From NCBI GenBank assembly GCA_013399115.1, contig VXAA01005202.1, positions 5,968 to 69,967 on the forward strand: a DNA stretch of 64,000 bases, written 5' to 3'. The stretch comes from Anseranas semipalmata. Taxonomy: Eukaryota > Chordata > Aves > Anseriformes > Anseranatidae. Shown in pieces: positions 46,478 to 59,000 of the stretch (position 1 is its first letter; the number at the start of each line of letters is the position of its first letter). Both the position numbers and the translations under genes were made by a program. The notes beneath the pieces were generated by a model that searched no databases, was not told the origin of the DNA, and saw nothing but the letters and a program-made list of their open reading frames with translations.

Positions 46478-46600
46478 GGGCCAAATTCCGTTCTCTTACT
46501 CGTACTGGAACAGTTCCTTACTCTGTGCTCCTTAACTGCTTGGCTCCATGACATCACTGAGGGAAGCCGGACTTGGTGTAAGTTTGTATGTTTACCACCG
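46478..46600. repeat. ancient palindromic amniote repeat
   Basis: GGGCCAAATTCCGTTCTCTT, ACTCGTACTGGAACAG, GGCTCCATGACATCACTGAG and GACTTGGTGTAAGTTTG resemble GGGCCAAATTCTGTTCTCAG, TTACACTGG, AACTCCATTGACTTCAATGG and TACACTGGTGTAAGTGAG. With the pieces at 45945 and 46315 it forms a compact repeat cluster. Confidence 0.55.
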
Positions 46601-48149
46601 GCTCTCAGAGGTGGTAAAACACTCGTATTCTCCGATGAAAGTTACCCTATAAACACAAAGAGTTTCTGTGACTCAGGTTCACTCTTTGTTTGGTTACAGA
46701 TCCAACATTTTACTTCCCTGGCTTATGAGGCAGCTTGTTATTGCAATGTTCCTACCTCCTAACACTTACCCGAAAAGAAATCACTTCTGCTCTCATATTC
46801 AGGGCACAGCAATCTATTTAAACTTTCCTTTCAACATGAAGGAAATCATTAAAGCCAACCTCAATCCCTCTCCCCAACGAGGGACTGCTCTCTTCCTACA
46901 CTGCACCTTCACACGAAAAGCCTATCACTTGTCTTTACCTTTGCTTTTCTTCCTTGGGAAGGACCTTAGATTTTGAGACTGAAGACACCTCTCTAAAGCC
47001 ACAAGCAGCTTGAGAGAGCAAGGACATGGGAAAAACGAAAGTTCCCCTCTCCATGGAAAGAGATTTAATACGCCTGAAGAAGAGATCTAACACTGCAGAC
47101 TGAGACTTTCGTACCGTTTTTCTTAAGTAGCACCCTTAAGCATAAAATCACTGTATTGAGGGAAAGCAGGGCATTATCAGTTATATTTATACCATCAAAT
47201 CTGAGAATATATTATATTCATTACATGCATGTGTATGTGGCTATATAACCCATCAGGCTCTAGAGGTCTATTTTGTTAAGTTTTCTCCCTATGGTAGTAA
47301 CTTGTCCTTCCTTTATGTAATACTTAAGCTATAGTAATCAAGGTTAGTGATGGAAAACTGTATTTTCCAGCTCCCACAGCTGTCCAGGTAGAAGGTTGCA
47401 TTTGCAGCAATGGGATCAAACCGAACAGCACTGAGCCCCAGCAGACACACACCCAGCACCCTCCGCACACACACACCATGGACACTTCTTACCTTGCCTT
47501 CATGCACAAGCCTCGGGGTCCAGAGCCACCAAAACCAGATGCGTTCCAGAGATCTATTAGTGCACACACTAAAGAGAATATTTATGACACCACAAAAATT
47601 TAAGTGTGGTCTCTGCAAGTGGGAGGAGAAACTGCTCTCTCCAAAAGCTTTTGGCCACGGGATTTCCCTATCTTGCCAGCCTCCATGCGTCCCCCTGAAG
47701 CTGTGGGTTTGGTGGGAAGGCCTCCGATAATCGTCTGGCATCTCTTACAATGCTCATAACAAGAGCTGGTGAGAACTCCTTACATAGTATCGTATGTATT
47801 CAGGTTTCCACAGGATAAAGCAATGCTTCCAGGAAAGCAGGGAGTGCATGCAGTCAGCACTAAGGCGTTCGGGAATTCTTCTGCCAGGCAGTATGCAAAG
47901 CAGTGGGGAAGGAAGGATCCTGCCAATGTCTCTTGGAAAGCTCTGGCCAGCTCCTTCCCTCTTTGCTTTCTTGTTAGGAAAATTCATCTTTACTAATCTA
48001 ATATGTGGTGTGATCTTGAAATGAGGCTGATGAAAATAAGATTTAAAGTTGATATTAAATATCCTTTTTCAGACTGATAAATGGCTTTCTGGCAATATGC
48101 TGCTTTACAGAATGGTCACCTTTTCCCCTAGCTTGAGCAAAAGCCAAAC
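46601..48149. other. non-coding stretch, nothing recognised
   Basis: A 142-codon minus-strand frame (47313-47741) and a 106-codon plus-strand frame overlap each other and have no domain. A CTTACCTTGCC word at about 47490 reads as a donor on the minus strand, but I see no credible exon edge upstream of it. Nothing else was recognised. Confidence 0.4.
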
Positions 48150-48320
48150 TGAGTCTCTGTGAAATCAAAATGATCTCTGTCCCAGAGTTTACATCTTCAG
48201 CTGAAAACAAGGGATCAGATTTGCTGCCTCGGGCTGAGTGGCTTCTTACTCTGCAAGTAATCCTATTAAAACCAATGGGACTACTTGCGGAGTTGAAGGA
48301 TGTGTTGGCACGGCGTAAGG
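48150..48320. repeat. ancient palindromic amniote repeat
   Basis: GGATCAGATTTGCTGCC, CTTACTCTGCAAGTAATCCT, ATTAAAACCAATGGGACTAC, TTGCGGAGTTGAAGGATGTG and GGCGTAAGGGTTG match ACTCATGCAAGTAGTCCC, ATTGACTTCAATGGGACTAC, TTGCGTGAGTAAGGGTTGC. The central inverted arms around CAATGGGACTACTTGC are clear. Confidence 0.6.
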
Positions 48321-48530
48321 GTTGTTGGCTTTGGTTCCAAACATCCATTCACAATGTTTACTTCTGTATTAAAAAGCTTCTAACACCTACGGTCACTGCA
48401 ATGTAGTGGGACTGAGGTGCAATGACTCTCTCAGGCTAGATGGAGAAATACAGAGGCTGGAATGATGGGGCAGTTCTGACCAAAATAGCATTGTGTCTTT
48501 GTGTCTTCTGGTTGTTTTTTTTTTCTTCTG

Positions 48531-48580
48531 ATTTTATTTTATTTTATTTTATTTTATTTTATTTTATTTTATTTTATTTT
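48531..48580. repeat. (ATTTT)10 microsatellite
   Basis: Ten uninterrupted copies of the pentamer ATTTT. Pure pentanucleotide arrays are length-variable, and the motif is AT-rich enough to unwind easily. The 63-codon frame crossing it (48440-48631 +) is an artefact with alternating Tyr, Phe, Ile and Leu. Confidence 0.97.
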
Positions 48581-48844
48581 AATTTTTGGCTTTTGTTCCT
48601 CCCTCCAGCCCCATTCCCAGTCACACTGTGACACTGGCAAAGTCAGCTGTGCTTCAGTGGTTAACCTGTCTTAAAAACTTAAAAAGAAAGTAGCTTTTCC
48701 ACTAGCAGAGGAAAAGGACAGACCCCATATGCATGGTCTTGCTGCATTTTTTCCTGAGCAAAGTCAGCTGATTAACTGAAGTACCCGCCCTGTGTATCCT
48801 CCCTGCTGCTACATGTAGGTACTTCCTTCAATCCCCATGACAAT

Positions 48845-48900
48845 AATATAGCTCTGCATGTAATGTCATTTCCCACGGCATTAATATGGCTCTGCATGTA
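48845..48900. repeat. 18-bp direct repeat, 38-bp offset
   Basis: AATATAGCTCTGCATGTA at 48845-48862 and AATATGGCTCTGCATGTA at 48883-48900 differ at one base. The spacer is unrelated. It may reflect an old short duplication. Confidence 0.8.
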
Positions 48901-51900
48901 CGGAAATAGGAGGCGAAAAGGAGCTGTGCAGAAGACCTCCTTGTGTTATCCTCTAGCTTTCACTAAAACTGGTTGGAAATTTCAGAGAGGAAAATTTTCC
49001 ACTGGCAAAATGCCAGACTGATTAAATCAAAACGAACCTCCCAGCAGAAATCAGACAAGTTTCTCAGGTTTCTGATGAGCTCAGTGGGCTGGTAGGCTGC
49101 TGCAGGGCCTGGTTACTGGGAGAGCCTCAGCTCAGTCCCGTTAGATCCATGGCTCCGTTAGATAACTGGGAGTTAGTCACTGCTATCTTTGTCTGGGTAT
49201 GTCACTGCAAGTAATTCATCAGGATGATGTAATCCACACCAGACCAGTCTCCTGGGCTGGGTGAGGATACTCTAAGGTCATGCTCAGCTCCTCTAGAGCC
49301 TGTGGTGTCGCTCAGGAACCCCAGAGCTCAGCAGTCCTTTGCTGCTGAAAAGAACTGATCCATCCTGAACAACACCCCACCCCAAACTGGTTCACAACAG
49401 GAAGATACACACTCCGAAAATTACACACAAAACACTTCAAGGAGGCAAGGAGGACTTCAAAGGCAATGATTTTGGGTTGCCTGTAGCAACTTAATTCCAT
49501 CTTGAGCATAAAATCAGTTCTCCATCCCTCTAACCGACTGGTCCCACTCTTCCCTCTCCTCCCAGACTGTGTCCAGTCTTCAAGCCCTCCTAGGCTTCCT
49601 ACATAGGGACAGTTTCCAAGCTCGTCTTGTCCCAGGTTCTCCCCTCCCCATAAAAACCCAGTCTCACCCAAATCCTCATGCCAGCTCTTCCCTTCTTGCC
49701 CCAGTTCCTGCCCCCTGTGTTCACGTTCACTCACCTCTCCTCATTTGCCTACCTGGGTGCCAGCAGGGCAGAGATGATGGCAAGCCCAAGAAAGACAGGG
49801 TCTTTATTTCAGTTTTGGTGAGTGGTCTGGTCCCAGCCCACAGCAACTAGGGGCAGCAAGGAAAACACAAATCCGCTGCCCAGCTCCCCAGCATTTGAGG
49901 CTGACGTATAAATGACTTGGGGACCCCTGGTTACCTAAAGGGGATAAATCTTGGAAGGGTCCAGCTGTTAATTTCTAGAAGTCTCTACTGAGTATATATG
50001 ATTTCTCTTTCAATTTTCTTTCTTGAAAATAGATTAATAATTCCCCCCCCCCCCCTTTTTTCAGCTTGAGGCAGAAATCTAACAGAAATTTTCAGCCTGA
50101 ATGATGAAAGTTTAGTGAAGCTGCACAGAATGGGAAATAGGAGCTTCTTCTGGGAAGCGCTGAGCAACCTTGACATGGGGTGGGACTCTCGCGCAGTGCA
50201 GGGTGATCTGGCAGAGCATTCAGCAGAGCACTCCGCCGGTCGGGCAGGTGAGTGATGCCAGAGCACTGCATTTAGTGTGTAAATGTGTATGATCCGGCCT
50301 GATACCTCAGGCAAGCAAGGCTGATTCCTTATTTCATGACGTTTTCTATACGATTTTTCCAGGAGCTCCTTCACTTTCCCTTTCTTGCCATCAAACCCCC
50401 GTCTCATCCAAATCTTGATGTCTTCTCTCTTCCCTCCCTGGTGCCTCATTTCATCTCCTCCTATCAGATCACCTCCTTTCTTGTCAGTAGGATGCCAGCA
50501 GAGCAGAGCAAGAATATCACAGAAAAGGATCTTTTCATCCTTTCATCTCTGTTACCTCCTTCATCGCAAGCCTTCAGACACAGACCTGCCTCTCACTTGA
50601 TGTCTACGCAAGTGTCCAATGCAGTGGAATTGATCTAGACAGAATTGATCTTTAATGATCTGGCAGCTACTTTGTTTTTACCACTTTTTAAAATTTATAA
50701 GACATGGGATCAATCTTTCATCCCCGAGAAAATAAGCAGATCTATAGAAGCAGATTTATAGAAAAGATAGGTAAAGGGGGTGGTGATTAGCTGGTCCTTA
50801 GCAGCAGCTCCCGGAAAACAGAGGAGGTGCTTGGCACCCACCTCTGGGGACCCCAGCACAGGAGCCCTGGCTGCCTGACGTGCTCCGGCTCCACGCTGGT
50901 CTTGGTGTTTCCATGCTGATCTTGACGTGGTGTCATCGCTCACAAAGTTTCTTCCCCTCCATGCCAAGGCCTCTTCCCCTATGAGAAGTTGTCTGGCACC
51001 ACAGGGAGACACTTTTATGAGTGTGTTCCTCTGCATTTATAGACAAGGTGACAGGCATGCTGTGCTGATTTAGGAAAATGAGCTAACAAGTTCTCATAAA
51101 CAATATTAATAAGTAAAATAGTATTTCATTTTCTCCAAATTAGGAAGGCTTTTGTTTTGCTCTCATAAAAATCTGTTGGTCCTCTGAAATGGATCAGTAG
51201 TGACATCCAGTGGCCACGAACTGAGACAGCTGTAATAATTTTGGGTTGTAACAGAGTGATCTGGATTTAATACCAGTTAGAAGTATCGTGAAAGTGTTCT
51301 GTATGCAAAAAACTGCATACAGTTTTCATAAGTACCGCTGTCCAGGGAGTGAAGAAAAACAACATATTCACCCAAACCATCTTCTCAAGGGCTAGTGCAA
51401 CAATTTCTTTTCTTTGGAACCCTTGCTCTGCTCTGACCCCCATAATGAAGTATGCTTACCCTGTTTGGGCTGGCCTTTGCAAGTAGCTTTATGCACTCTA
51501 CAAGGTATTTTGAAGTGAGTTGAAGTAAAGGTCTTATGGAAGAACTTGGATTGCCTATGCAGGTTGCCTACTTGCTTTTATCAGTTTTCTCAAAAGGCTT
51601 TGTGACTCTCGCATGGTTTCTATATATTTGTTTGGCTTCTGACAATGCTGTCTGAACAAAGGGGCTGTCTTCACTACGCCGAGTTTTACAGATGTCAAGG
51701 TTTGTGTATGAAGGGGTAAGAGAACTGCCAATAATGTTGTTTTTTGTTAGGAGAATGTGTATGAAATACATTTTCTCAACACAGACACTGATTAAAACTT
51801 TGATAGCATTATTTTCAGAGTTTTAGACATGGACATGAGATCTAGGTAGTCCAAGTCCAGCTTTGCAGTCCTACATTATGAGTGATTTTTTCTTTTCTTA

Positions 51901-53968
51901 TCGTGTTATCATGGTGTTCCAACCTACAATGTGCTAAATACAGCAAAGCACATACTTCAAGCGTCCCTGACCTTGAGCGAGCACACCCAGGAGCGCTTTC
52001 TTGGATCGGAGCCACACCACCTCACTTCTTGCCGATCCAGGATTTCAGAGTGACTCGGTTGCTGATCGAGAGCATGCACCAGGCCACCGACTCGTGAATC
52101 AGCTGTTTTGTGTGATTCAGGGAATTTGGAAAACAGCTTGCTTCTCTTTCTCAGCATGTTAGAAAAATACCTACCAGCCTAGCATGCAGCCAGGAAAACA
52201 GCACATCATCAGCCATGCACAGAATACTTTTTACTTACTAACCGTGAAATGGGAAATTCTCAACTCTCCCTAAAGAGACAATACGCCTTTCTTAACTAAA
52301 GTGCTGACGCTGTGACTCTATAAAGTAAATCCTCAGTAAAATAGTTTCTCACTTGCAATTTAAGAAGTTAAATTTACAGGCCCTCTGACAGCCTTCTGCC
52401 TCTTGCTGAATTCTAATCTGAACTGACTGCTGTGGTTCAGTTCAGGGTTCAGACAGATAATCAAGTTACTGTTGGTTAAAGAGTCACTGTGTGTTCGTCG
52501 AGGCTGGAGGCTCAACCACATGCATACTTCCAGACCCTCACAAACGTACTGCAAAAATGCATTATCTTAAATCTTTTTTGCTGACATTTCAATGAACACA
52601 TTTTTCCTCAAATATGTGACAGGCCAAGAGCATCTGGCTCCACTGATGCTTAGTAAGTAACTCATTACACTGCAGGAACTCACTCATTTTTGAGCCCTGA
52701 GCTTTGGGAATGCTCTTGCCTGTTTTATGATGCTGGTGTACTTGACTTGCACTTAAGCTAGGGTATTACGCTTAGGTGCTTGAGCAACAAAGTTTGCAGA
52801 GATCCAAACCTTTAATCCATAGCTATGGGAAGTGTTGGGGTAAAAGCCCTGCTCATTACTCATTGTTCACATTTAGAATATGGATGCTTTGAGGGGAGAC
52901 AAAATGTACAGTCTAAAAACTTACATACTGAAACTAAAAAGCAGAGGCAAATATGCCAGCCTTTCAGATCCTCCTGATACTTCATCTGAGATAGCAACCT
53001 AATAAAACATTGTACTTGTCTGTTTAGTGTGGGTGCTTAAGGACATTATGATGACTGACACTTCTAGCATGTGACCTTTTGTTTTGAGATTATAAGGATG
53101 GCTCTCATTTCTCCCCTTCTCCCATTTCCTGTAATGCTTGTTTGCTTGCTTAGTAATGCTTAGGTCTCTTTTGGGATTAAAAGATGTTAAGGCTACAAAT
53201 AAGACACAGATGGCAGCAAGCTCATATTTAATAGTAAAGCACCAAATGCTTACAATTATTTTTACTAAGCTAGTACTTAGTCATATGGTAGATCATTCAT
53301 ATTAATTTCTAACTGAGATAGGTATCCTCAGAAAATCATGACTCTTCTCCTTTCAGAAAAAAATGGGATGATTTCCTAATTAATCGTAAATATTATATCA
53401 AAGGAACTTCCAATATTGCAGTAATAAAATTACCATCTCTCTCCTAATGTGCTGAACAGAACAAGAAGTTCATCGTTATCTAGAAGTCTGATTCCTGCTA
53501 AGGAAACAGAAGTTATTAGGCAGTGACTGTCTCCATAGATACCCTGAGCTGCTACGTGAGCCATTACCTGGGTACCCTACAGCAACGGGATTTGAAACAT
53601 CCTATGAGCCAGGAGAAAGTTAACAGATTGCCACTAACAGATGTCAGGTTTGTCCATAACATCTGAGAAAAATATCAGGCTGCAAGGGAGGAGTTAAAAG
53701 TGGAAAGCTTTATGTAATTTGTGCCAGGTTGAGTGGCAGAACAGGTTGGTTGAATGGAAGGAAGAAGGAAAAAGAGAGCAAGACTGGTCTCTAGCAGAGT
53801 CTTTATGAGTGTAAATATAGCAGGGGCTAATTGTCCTGTCCTGTAGAAAGTAACAGGATTAAACTTGGCTGAATACAGTGCAAATAGTAAGATTTGCTTT
53901 CTTGGAGGTTTGAGAGTTTGTAGGTTTGGCAGTTCACTAAGAAATAAAACCGGGAAAGGGGTGGTTGG
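48901..53968. other. non-coding stretch with minor structures
   Basis: About 5 kb without a recognised gene or transposon. Notable small items are C13T6 at 50043-50061, the donor-like CGGGCAG|GTGAGT at about 50246 without a recognisable exon, and the inverted repeat CTGTATGC / GCATACAG at 51299-51322. Frames up to 154 codons (49985-50449 -) have no domain. Confidence 0.4.
51299..51322. repeat. perfect 8-bp inverted repeat (hairpin)
   Basis: CTGTATGC and GCATACAG flank the 8-base loop AAAAAACT. The arms can form a short hairpin in DNA or RNA. There is no T run or gene end beside it to suggest a regulatory role. Confidence 0.8.
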
Positions 53969-54061
53969 ATCATCATCATCATCATCATCATTGTCATCTT
54001 CTTCTTCCTCCTCCTCTCCTTCTTCTTCTTCTTCTTCTTCTTCTTCTTCTTCTTCTTCTTT
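53969..54061. repeat. compound trinucleotide repeat, (ATC)n then (CTT)n
   Basis: Seven ATC/CAT units (53969-53990) are followed by GTCAT, then an almost pure pyrimidine tract of CTT and CTC units to 54061, with about fourteen uninterrupted CTT/TCT units at the end. The poly-Ser frame across it (53865-54074 +) is an artefact. The long homopurine-homopyrimidine part can form triplex DNA. Confidence 0.95.
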
Positions 54062-55810
54062 ATTAATATTTTAAATCTCTGGCAGGGATAGTCCTTAGGT
54101 GACCCAGATACAGAAGAGGTGCAGAGGTTGGACTCTGACTGAAAAGAAAAAAGTGGCGGACTGTTGCACAGTGTTGCATAGTCTCGGAGTGTGACATATT
54201 TCTGCTTGGGTGCCTCAGTCTTTCTTCAAGCCTTGTGGGGAAGAATCACTACAGCTACCTGCTGCTTGGAGATACAAGGCATATAGATTTAGTCCTTACT
54301 ACATGTGGAAGATGGAATGATTTTTTTTTTTTTTTTTTTGTATGGCCTGCTGTTGGCTGTATCTCCATCTTTTAAGTTTTTTGATTCCTGTAGCAAGAAA
54401 TAAATGTGGAACCCCTTGAGCTTCCTGGAAGATAAGTCTTGTTGGAGGAAAATATGAGTTTTCTTTCATTCTTGACAATACAAATAAAAATAAAAATTAA
54501 TACACTCTATAGTATTGCCCAGTTCCACTGACAAGACCAGCTTGTGTTGAGCACAGTGGGAGCAATAAGAATGTATTACTGTCTGGTGTCACGTAGGCAC
54601 TTGGAGGGCAAGTACCAGGCCAAAGTAGGGGCAACTGTTAGCAATACAATTTCCCTGGTAAGGCTTGAGTTCAACCTTTGCCTCTCGCTCCTATATCTAT
54701 CACCCGTAAAAGGAGAAGCAATACCTGAACTGCTTTTTTGTTTGTCTATTTGTTTGTTTGTTGTTAGTTTTTCCCTACAGGACTTCTTCATCCCTGTGCT
54801 GGAAAGATCTGTAGCTTTACACACTGGAAATCCAAATAGTGTGTAACGGTATACCTTGAGCAGAAAACGCAGCACTGACCCTAAGTCTGTCTTGTAGCCC
54901 ACATGCTGGTTTTAACTGGATCTCTCACAGGCTCTTCTGAATGCAGAAAGGTGTAACATTTGCTGGCTATCATTTATTTTATTTCACTTATCCTCTCAGG
55001 ACCTCTGTCATAGAAAACAGTTCATTATCTACAGGTTAGGCAACTCAACTGTGTGGTGGGAAATGTACTCATGCTCTTCAAAAAATGTTAAGAAATGTGG
55101 ATTTTGCTCCTTGGTGAAAGATGCAGTTGCATCATTAGCCATAGATGAAAAAAGGCATCTGATGCTGCATAGTTTTATGCATGAGGTCAAGCTTTCTTGT
55201 GCTGATTCAGTATGGTCTCAATCTGGGGGGGGGAAAAAGGAAGGTGCCAAAAGACCCCTTCATTGTAATAACTGCTTGAATTTGTCTATACAGCTACAAA
55301 GCTTTCCTGTTCATATCAATAAGTAGTACTGAAACTGTGCATTTAGACAAGATATAATGGCAGATTATTGCCTGTGAAGGAATTGCACTTAGGTTTTCCA
55401 GTATTCCTCTGTTGCTAGATTTAATATCACATTACAGGATGCCTGAGTGAACAAACCTTGGCAAGATGCAATGATCTAGTATTCTTTACTGTTCTGCTTT
55501 GCATTCCAGCTTGCAGATGCTGATCTGTTTCGGCTGGCTTTGCATCTTTCAGCACTCAGGAAGAGCTAAGTTTTAGAGCCCGATGTCCTGGAAGGACTGT
55601 GAGGATGAAGGTCTATATTTTTTCTCTGCAAGCCAAGACTACTCCTGAATCTCCAGAAGAAACTACATAAAGTATCCAATATTTCTATTGCACTGGTTAG
55701 TCAGTGAGGCTTTTAATGTCACAGGATGCCGAAGGGATGCAACTGTGAGTCTCTGTTGTTCATTACTGAGGTGCTTAAGTAATGCCCTGGAATATATTCC
55801 AGGATTAGTG
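54062..55810. other. non-coding stretch with simple tracts
   Basis: T19 lies at 54321-54339, a TTTG-rich run at about 54740-54765 and a G8 run at about 55226. Frames of about 100 codons at 54544-54902 overlap on both strands without a recognisable product. Confidence 0.4.
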
Positions 55811-55814
55811 AAAG

Positions 55815-55853
<39 letters not shown>

Positions 55854-55891
55854 ATAGAGAAAATAAAACCACACACACACACACACACACA
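55811..55891. repeat. compound microsatellite, (AG)n and (CA)n
   Basis: AAAGAAAGAA leads into (AG)14-15 at 55821-55849. After about 20 bp comes (CA)11 at 55870-55891. Frames through it give Arg-Glu or Ser-Leu dipeptide repeats on one strand or the other and are artefacts. Confidence 0.97.
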
Positions 55892-55942
55892 AAAACTATC
55901 TGTAATAAGAGAAGATAGAGGGCTCCCTCCATTTTTACTTAC

Positions 55943-56039
55943 ATGAAAATGTATTTTCTTGTGACCATCCCCAATGTGCTTTTTCATCCACTCAGTTCTC
56001 TTAGCGTACAGTATCACTTTAGCAATGGCCTGTTCGGAT
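55943..56039 (-). other. exon-like segment on the minus strand, unidentified
   Basis: Read on the minus strand, a 97-bp segment follows GGACACGTAG and ends TTTTCAT before GTAAGT. Its open frame reads SEQAIAKVILYAKRTEWMKK then HIGDGHKKIHFH, a plausible amphipathic, basic stretch. The acceptor has a poor pyrimidine tract, there is a stop four codons upstream of the nearest Met, and I do not recognise the peptide. Chance is the most likely explanation. Confidence 0.12.
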
Positions 56040-59000
56040 CTACGTGTCCAGCAAATCATTGTCAGTTACTCATTGGCATCTTTATTACATTTACAAATAA
56101 CAGACTCTAGTTATCAAGTTCTCCTCCTGCTGCTTCATCACTGTGCGCAAGAACATACACACTGTCTGTCAGACCAACTCAGGACTCAATTAATTTCCTG
56201 AGATCAGCTAATGAGCAAACAGGTGCCAGCTAGAACAGGATGAACCAAGGCAATGCCAAAAACAGTCAGTCTTGTTCTCAAATAAAAATGAGAAAAAACA
56301 AATGCATGAAATTCATTGAGCATGAAATCTTCAGATGATAAGAATCAGCTACTGCAAATTCTCACCATTCATCAGGGATTGTGGACTAGTGAAGCACTTA
56401 GTACTACATCAGTGGTATTGCTGAAACTACTGCCAGTCAGGTCCCATGTGTAAGCAGTGCGCTACAGAAAGGAGATGTGCCTGCATGAAGATAAGCACTC
56501 CTCAGAAAAGCTGTGAATCTGACCTCTTAATAGCTAGCAAGAATCACATTTATATTGTTTACCAAAACCCAGTATTTCTAAATGCTTCTCTACTAGAAAA
56601 GGGTGCTTCGTGTTGTCAGTAAATGGGATAATAGGAAGTGTGAAAGATGAGTCACCAAGCCACAGGGGAAGAAAATGCAGTGCGAGCAACCGCAGCACCC
56701 TCACTTGGCCCTGTGGTCCTTGATAGAGTATAATGTAGTTTCCTGTAGCAGCGGTCCGCAACGAGAGCTGTATTCAGCTCGCTAGTGTGGATGAAGGTTA
56801 AGGATATTTATTCTAGCTGTCTCAGATGTGCCCACATGACCTTCATTAACAAGTTATCTAAACAGCCTGTAATTTTAGTAAGTACGTTTATCAGGTGTGA
56901 CTTTAAGGCTTGAAGAGCTAAGCCCCATCATCTCAAGGGATTCAGGTAACAACATTCCTACTGAAGAAGGGAAGCAACTCAGCTGGGTCTGACGTGAGAG
57001 TTAGGGCAGGAGTCCTGGCATGGCTGTCCAATGGGACTGTCCTTTCTTGCCATGTTTGATATCCAAATAGTATTGAAATACTGTATCTGAATGTCGGGAT
57101 GGGGCAGATTCATGGCAAAATGACCCTGAAAACCAAGTAAGTTGAGCCCGGGTGCAGAGTAACACAGGAACAAAATGCTGAGCCAGAACGATGAGCAGGG
57201 ACGGAAGACAGGGCTGTGCTGCTAAATTCTGACTGCAACCTATTTCTGTAGATAATGCTTGTGTCAAAATAAACAAAACAACAACAACAACAAAACACAC
57301 ACAAAAACCAAAATGCAAACCAACATCTATGATACTATCAATACGGCTACTCAAAGTTGAAAGTAGGGGAAGCAGAAGGGAAAAGTCAATGGTGTGTGGC
57401 AGAGTAGCAATAACTTTTTAAAAATCTTTCTTCATTGCTTCTGTGACCTCCTCTTTTACCTAAAGTTAACCCCGTGCATGCTCTTAAAGGCATGTATCTT
57501 TTGTCAGGTGAACTGTCTCTGCCAGTAAATGCATCTTTCCAATAAAAGATGCTAAAAACAAAGTTACTGTAGGAAGAGTCATGCTGCTGAGAGTGGCTGT
57601 AGGAAGAAAAGAAGAACTTGACCTCATGGAACAGTAATACTTTCACTGTTCTGAGTGGGTTTCACAATTAACTTGGCATATACTTTGAAAATGTCCTTGA
57701 CAGTGCCCTTTTAACCAATGAGAAAGCAGGCAAGCTCATGTTACAGCATCAGATATGCTGAGCAACTGGTGTGGAGGAAGTATTAATGCCCACAAATCTC
57801 CTGTATAAAATCAAACACAGACAATTACCTTGACTAAGAACCTATGGTGTAACAGGCTTTATCTAGCTGCTCTTTGGCATGAGTCCTAAACAGACCTTGC
57901 AGCTGGTCCTAAATTTTGAGTTACTTCCTCCTCCCTCACATACTTCGTTGCTAGCTGTACCCATTACATTAAGCATTTACATAGCTGCTGATGGCTGCCC
58001 TCTTCCCAGAGATACAAATTGCCATCCACAGGCTCTCTCCCAGGCTTTCCCAGTAAAACAGCCAAGGGTCTAAGAGAAGGGGGGAAGACAGTCCTGCAGG
58101 AGAACTTCCTAGATGATTGCCATCCAGAACAGAGCTGTAATCAGCTGAAGAAATCTGTGCTCCCTTCCTAATAGAAGGGAAAGAGAAGAACACCCCAAAT
58201 GTAATGCTTTGAGGAGGCTGATACCAGCTCTCCCACCCCAGGGAATTCTGTAGCACCAGGACTCACCTCTTTGCATATCCGCAAAAGAACTCTGGTCTGC
58301 CTTGAAGAGATTTAGCATGGGGCAGAGCTCACTCCTTTTACTTGTCCTGGCCTTCACTGATATCCTGTTCTTGACAAGACCTGTTGTCAAAACCGTACTC
58401 ATTTTTTTCCTGCCATCCTTCTTACCACGTAATTTAAACATGTTTATCTGTGGCTGTCTCTTCCCCTGCCTTTGACATCCTTTGTGCCTAAGCTCCTCCA
58501 GAGAACGTGCGGGGGTGTGTGTGTGTATTAACAGAGTGGGTAAAGGATGAATACATTCTCATGCTCCCTGGGCTGTGCTCCCTCCAAATCAGATCATTTC
58601 TGCATGGTACAAACAGTATTGCCAGCCTGTGATTTAAGCATTTAAGCTAATGAAAGAAAGATTAGCATCTCAGAAATCTCTTAACAAACTCAGGTGTTTC
58701 TTCTTGTTTGCTTGTTTGTTGTTTTTGTTTGTTTTTAAACCAGTATGTGTGTTTATATATTATTAATGAAATCCAAGACTTGGGCGGTATATGCCTGTGT
58801 TACTCCTACATCACTCCTGTGTACTGCAGTATATAAATTATTCCTATTATTGGCCCTTGCTGACTGTCTCTTGAGAAGGTAACAATACAAGGGAAGAGCT
58901 TTCTGCTCCTTGAAGAAATGAAGCTTCTACGTTGAACACGGGGCTGAGCTTAGCCTGCTCTCTGCTTGGTTTAGCTGTCTGAAATCTGCACTCCCCCTGA

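Noticed and set aside
47313..47741. 142-codon minus-strand frame with a donor-like GTAAGA
   Set aside because: A 106-codon plus-strand frame overlaps it; no acceptor or domain was found.
50200..50255. Strong donor CGGGCAG|GTGAGT as a sign of an exon
   Set aside because: There is no recognisable coding sequence or convincing acceptor upstream; isolated donor-like words are common.
53865..54074. Poly-Ser protein frame
   Set aside because: It is a direct translation of the ATC/CTT microsatellite.
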